Below are positions 60,991 to 64,000 of a stretch of 64,000 nucleotides of DNA, one piece after another (within the stretch, counting starts at the first letter, position 1; every line of letters starts with the position of its first letter). Under the pieces are notes generated by a model that worked only from the letters and a program-made list of their open reading frames with translations, was not told where the DNA came from and did no database searches. The translations under genes and the position numbers were made by a program. This DNA is from Limnephilus marmoratus (lineage: Eukaryota; Arthropoda; Insecta; Trichoptera; Limnephilidae). The stretch is from contig OU862920.1 in NCBI GenBank assembly GCA_917880885.1, forward strand, positions 2,914,001 to 2,978,000, written 5' to 3'.

Positions 60991-62790
60991 TGGGATAACA
61001 GATGGGAGGAACGCTGAGACAGTGGATGTGGCCTCCACACTCGAAACACTATTGGGTGAGTTAGTTCCTGTAGAATCAGTAATTGGGGAAAGTGACCACC
61101 ATAAACAGATAAGAAATCTGTCACGGCTGCCACCTAGAGTCCTCGCCCAAGAGGATAACTTCATTAGAGTCACTAAGGCAGAAATTGATGTGATAATTAA
61201 GGGTTTGGGTCCTAAGAAGGCACCAGGGCATGACAGGCTCAATGGCGTAATAGCGAAGCAAGTTTGGGTCCACGCCAAGGAGGAGCTCTTCCAGGTGATG
61301 GACACGTGCTTGAGGAGGGGAGTTTTCCCCTCTGAGTGGAAGCGTGGCGTGCTCCGGATTATACCTAAGGGGAACGATAAACCACTCACCGACATCAAGG
61401 CCTACCGGCCGATAACGCTGCTTCCCGTTTTAGGCAAGATCCTGGAGAAATTACTGAGGGAGCGGCTCCGTCAAACCTTGTCCCCGGCCAGTGACCTCCA
61501 GTTCGGTTTCGTCCCCGGGAAATCCACGGTGCACGCCCTGTCGTATGCGCTTGAATGGGTGAAGGCTTGCCCAAAGAGGTATGTAGTTGCAATATTCCTC
61601 GATATCACTGGTGCCTTCGATCACGCCTGGTGGGCAATGATACGTACAAAGGTGAAAAACAGGCGGTGTTCCAACTTACTGTTCCAAGCCATCGATGACT
61701 ACCTTTCTGATCGTACGATTACGATCAGTTTCGGTGAGTTTTGTATCCAGAGGGAAGCCGACATGGGATGCCCGCAGGGCTCCATCCTTGGACCCGACCT
61801 GTGGAACATCTCCTTTAACGACTCCTCCAGGTTACCCTTGCCTGAAGGATGTATCGCTGTCGACTACGCTGATGATAAGTTGTATCTAGTCGCTGGGGAC
61901 AGCAGAAAGGAAGTGGAGAGTAAAGGCAGTGAAGGTTTGCAGATGTTCCTGGACTGGGGTGAAAGAAACAAGATGACCTTCGCTCCCCACAAGACCAAGG
62001 GCCTCCTGATGAAGGGCTCTCTCAGTAGAGCAAGAAATCCTACCATCAGAATGGGAGATTCTAACATCCGCTTTTTTGAAACAGTGAAATATTTAGGAGT
62101 TACTCTAGATCGATCGTCCTCTTTTCTGGCTCATGTCAAAGAAGTATCCAGCAAGGCACTGGCTCTCTTCTTGAAGCTGAGGAGACTCTCCACAGCTGAG
62201 TGGGGATTGCGTAATCCGGCTCTACGAACGCTATATAGGTGCGTGTACGTGGCGCAAGTCTCGTATGCCGCCTCTGTGTGGGAGCACCGCCTGGACAATT
62301 CGCTGATTCTCTTAGCTCTCAGGCGAGGCCAACGAACCCCCTTGTTGGCACTCTCTGGTGCGTATAGAACCGTTGCTTCGGACGCTTTACCTGTTTTGGC
62401 TGGCATTTTGCCAATCGATCTGGAAATCAGGGAAGTGCTCACTAAGCAGAAATTAACCAGAGGAACCCCGGCCAATCACCTAGGCGTTGTTCTGACACCG
62501 AGCGGGCCGGGGACTCTCCCTGGGCTGCTTCGTCAAATGAGGGATCTGTCGCTCCAAGAGTGGCAGGTCCGTTGGGATAGAACGAATAAGGGAAGATGGA
62601 CTTTCTCCTTCTTCCCATCAGTTAAAGTCAGAATGGAAGGGGTCTTTTTCAAGTTGGACCACCACATCACCCAGCTTCTATCCGGCCACGGGGAATTCAG
62701 GGGGAGACTTCACGCCCTCTCCCTGTCCCCTCACCCCAACTGCGCCTGCGGGTGCACGAACCAGTCGGCGGAGCACATTCTAAAAAAAAA
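60991..62790 (+). pseudogene. R1-clade ORF2, reverse transcriptase half
   Basis: Open from the insertion junction to 62780 without a stop. RT palm with YADD, GCPQGSILGP and the thumb region FETVKYLGVTLDRSSSF, then the C-terminal domain (NPALRTLYRCVYVAQVSYAA). The frame is intact, so only truncation and the insertion disable it. Confidence 0.88.
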
Positions 62791-63175
62791 TGTTATTTTT
62801 AATTTCTAAGAGCGATAAAAAGGTGCCAAATGGGTTCAAAACGACGTGTTTAAAAATTTTCAAATTTCTGATACGATCTTCTTCCCCCGGATTCAATTCA
62901 AAATTTTGAAAATTTTCATTATAAGAGGTTATTTCTAGTGTATAAGTTACCAGAAGTTTATGAAATATATAGAATACAACTCCTAGGAAATGTGTACAAT
63001 TCCAAAACTATTTAGGAAATGTATAAAATAGTGTTTTAAAAATTATTTAATACATACATATCCTCGGAAATGTAGAGATTTTCTTGGAATTGTATATAAT
63101 TCCAATATCGTATTAGGAAATGTATAAAAAGAATGCTTTCTGTAATAAAACACATTGTTTTATTTGTTATCTAAT
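62791..63175. repeat. AT-rich DNA with short palindromic repeats
   Basis: The words TAGGAAATGT(G/A)TA and GGAATTGTATATAATTCC-like near-palindromes recur three to four times at 62975-63125. No gene. Confidence 0.45.
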
Positions 63176-63345
63176 ATATAAAATTCTCGTGTCACGGTGT
63201 TTGTTATCATACTCCTCCGAAACGGCTGCACCAATTTTGATGAAATTTTTTATGCTTATCTGTTAGGTCTGAGAATCGACCAACATCTATTTTTCATACC
63301 CCTAAAAGTAAAGGGTGTTCCACTCCGAATTTTTATTTTATTTTT
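63176..63345 (+). mobile_element. Possible Helitron 5' end
   Basis: TATAAAATTCTCGTGTCACG, CTCCTCCGAAACGGCTGC, GAGAATCGACCAACATC and TTTTTCATACCCCTAAA are words I associate with insect Helitron termini. The leading TC dinucleotide can be placed at 63170. The 3' hairpin with CTRR was not found. Confidence 0.35.
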
Positions 63346-63402
63346 TTTGGACAAATTTTTTATTTTTTATTTTTTTTTATGGTGAGGCATTAAAATCTTA
63401 AT

Positions 63403-63810
63403 ATATAAAACAAAGTCGGGTTAGTTACACTATTTATAACTCGAGAACGGCTGGGCTGATTTTGATGATCTTTGAATTGTTGGTTTCGTCTCCGCCCTGG
63501 ATAACAGAATAATTATTAAAACATTACAAAAGTTAACGAAATAAATAGTTATAAAGAAAATTATTTTCTCTATAAATTTTGTATGGAAAGAATTTACATA
63601 TTTTGAAAGAACTGCAGCAATATTGTGAGAGGAATATTGAACTGAGCGTGAATTCCAAACATTCAAAAACGTCAATGTGTTGATTATTATGCATTTGTTT
63701 TTAATCATATAATGCTGCCCTTCTTTCTTATAAAATTAATGTTAATAGTCGAAAATGAGACAAATGGTGAATGTATGTCTGAAAAACCTATAAAGTAAAA
63801 ATACAATAAT
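63403..63810 (+). repeat. Repeat family X, uninterrupted copy
   Basis: CAAAGTCGGGTTAGTTACAC and ACTCGAGAACGGCTGGGC on the left; GTGAATTCCAAACATTC and CATATAATGCTGCCC on the right. Provides the empty-site comparison for 22474-23210. Confidence 0.6.
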
Positions 63811-63837
63811 TATAATAAATCTCTGAAATGAAACGCA

Positions 63838-64000
63838 TTTTTTTACACAGGAGGCCCTGTGGAAAATAATTTCTCTCAGGACCTATGTCATCTTAGGGGA
63901 TGCTGTGTGGAGGATCTTTTTAAGGAATGGGGAGGATAGAAAGTTCTGAGAAGGAAAAAGGTATGAGGGGTGGGTAGGAATCTGGGGGTCAGTGTGTAAG
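63838..64000 (-). mobile_element. CR1/Jockey-like LINE 3' tail, running off the edge
   Basis: On the - strand: CACAGCATCCCCTAAGATGA, GACATAGGTCCTGAG-like and GGCCTCCTGTGT, the family terminus. Its 5' continuation lies beyond the window. Confidence 0.6.

Larger units (their letters stand above)
54833..62790 (+). mobile_element. R1-clade non-LTR retrotransposon, both ends truncated, split by an LTR element
   Basis: The two halves (54833-55820 and 60986-62790) rejoin in frame when the LTR element and one target duplication are removed. The left half has endonuclease motifs LNIDILLIQEQYTWEG, IVIGGDFNARSPLWF, SDHRLITF, with a 1-nt frameshift near 54985. The right half has RT motifs AYRPITLLPVLGKILEKLL, QFGFVPGKST, DITGAFDHAWW, GCPQGSILGP and YADD (61864-61875). 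It ends within the C-terminal Cys/His motif (CACGCTNQSAEHIL) at a nine-A run. ORF1, the endonuclease start, the protein end and the 3' UTR are missing. Confidence 0.85.

Overview
The window looks like intron-rich, repeat-heavy insect DNA, most probably lepidopteran. The argument is compositional: AT-rich introns with recurring GTAGGTACCTA-type words, R1-clade, RTE-like and CR1/Jockey-like LINE pieces, tRNA-headed SINEs and many miniature inverted-repeat elements. No species can be named from the sequence alone.

Two host genes lie tail to tail. A complete proton-coupled oligopeptide transporter gene (SLC15/POT family) occupies 1350-41010 on the + strand. Thirteen coding exons join in frame through GT/AG junctions to give a predicted protein of 716 residues, with the POT signatures in exons 2, 5 and 7-8 and a lumenal domain of about 200 residues in exons 10-11. 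On the - strand, 51987 down to 44230, are the last five coding exons (about 267 residues) of an N-acetylgalactosamine kinase (GALK2-type GHMP kinase); its N-terminal exons were not found and should lie past the right edge. About 3.2 kb separates the two stop codons.

Almost everything else is mobile-element debris, much of it nested. Intron 1 of the transporter (1371-17695) holds several small families (called M1, M2, D, Y and a TTAA-flanked element here), a hAT remnant inside another hAT element, and a 241-bp perfect palindrome whose arms carry a hammerhead-ribozyme-like core of the kind known in Penelope-like elements. Later introns hold a 901-bp hAT-like element, a 19-bp minisatellite, LINE tails, two SINE families and a 14-bp minisatellite interrupted by a SINE. 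From 41.5 to 47.4 kb six pogo/Tigger-like MITEs cluster through the intergenic gap and the 3' half of the kinase gene.

The right end (54.8-62.8 kb) is an R1-clade non-LTR retrotransposon, truncated at both ends, interrupted by a complete Ty3/gypsy-type LTR retrotransposon at 55821-60985. The LTR element has two 279-bp LTRs that read as identical, a GTAAT target duplication, gag with two zinc knuckles, and pol with protease, reverse transcriptase, RNase H and integrase in a -1 frame. No envelope gene is present. The insertion is evidently very recent. If the kinase gene continues to the right, this whole nest sits in one of its introns.
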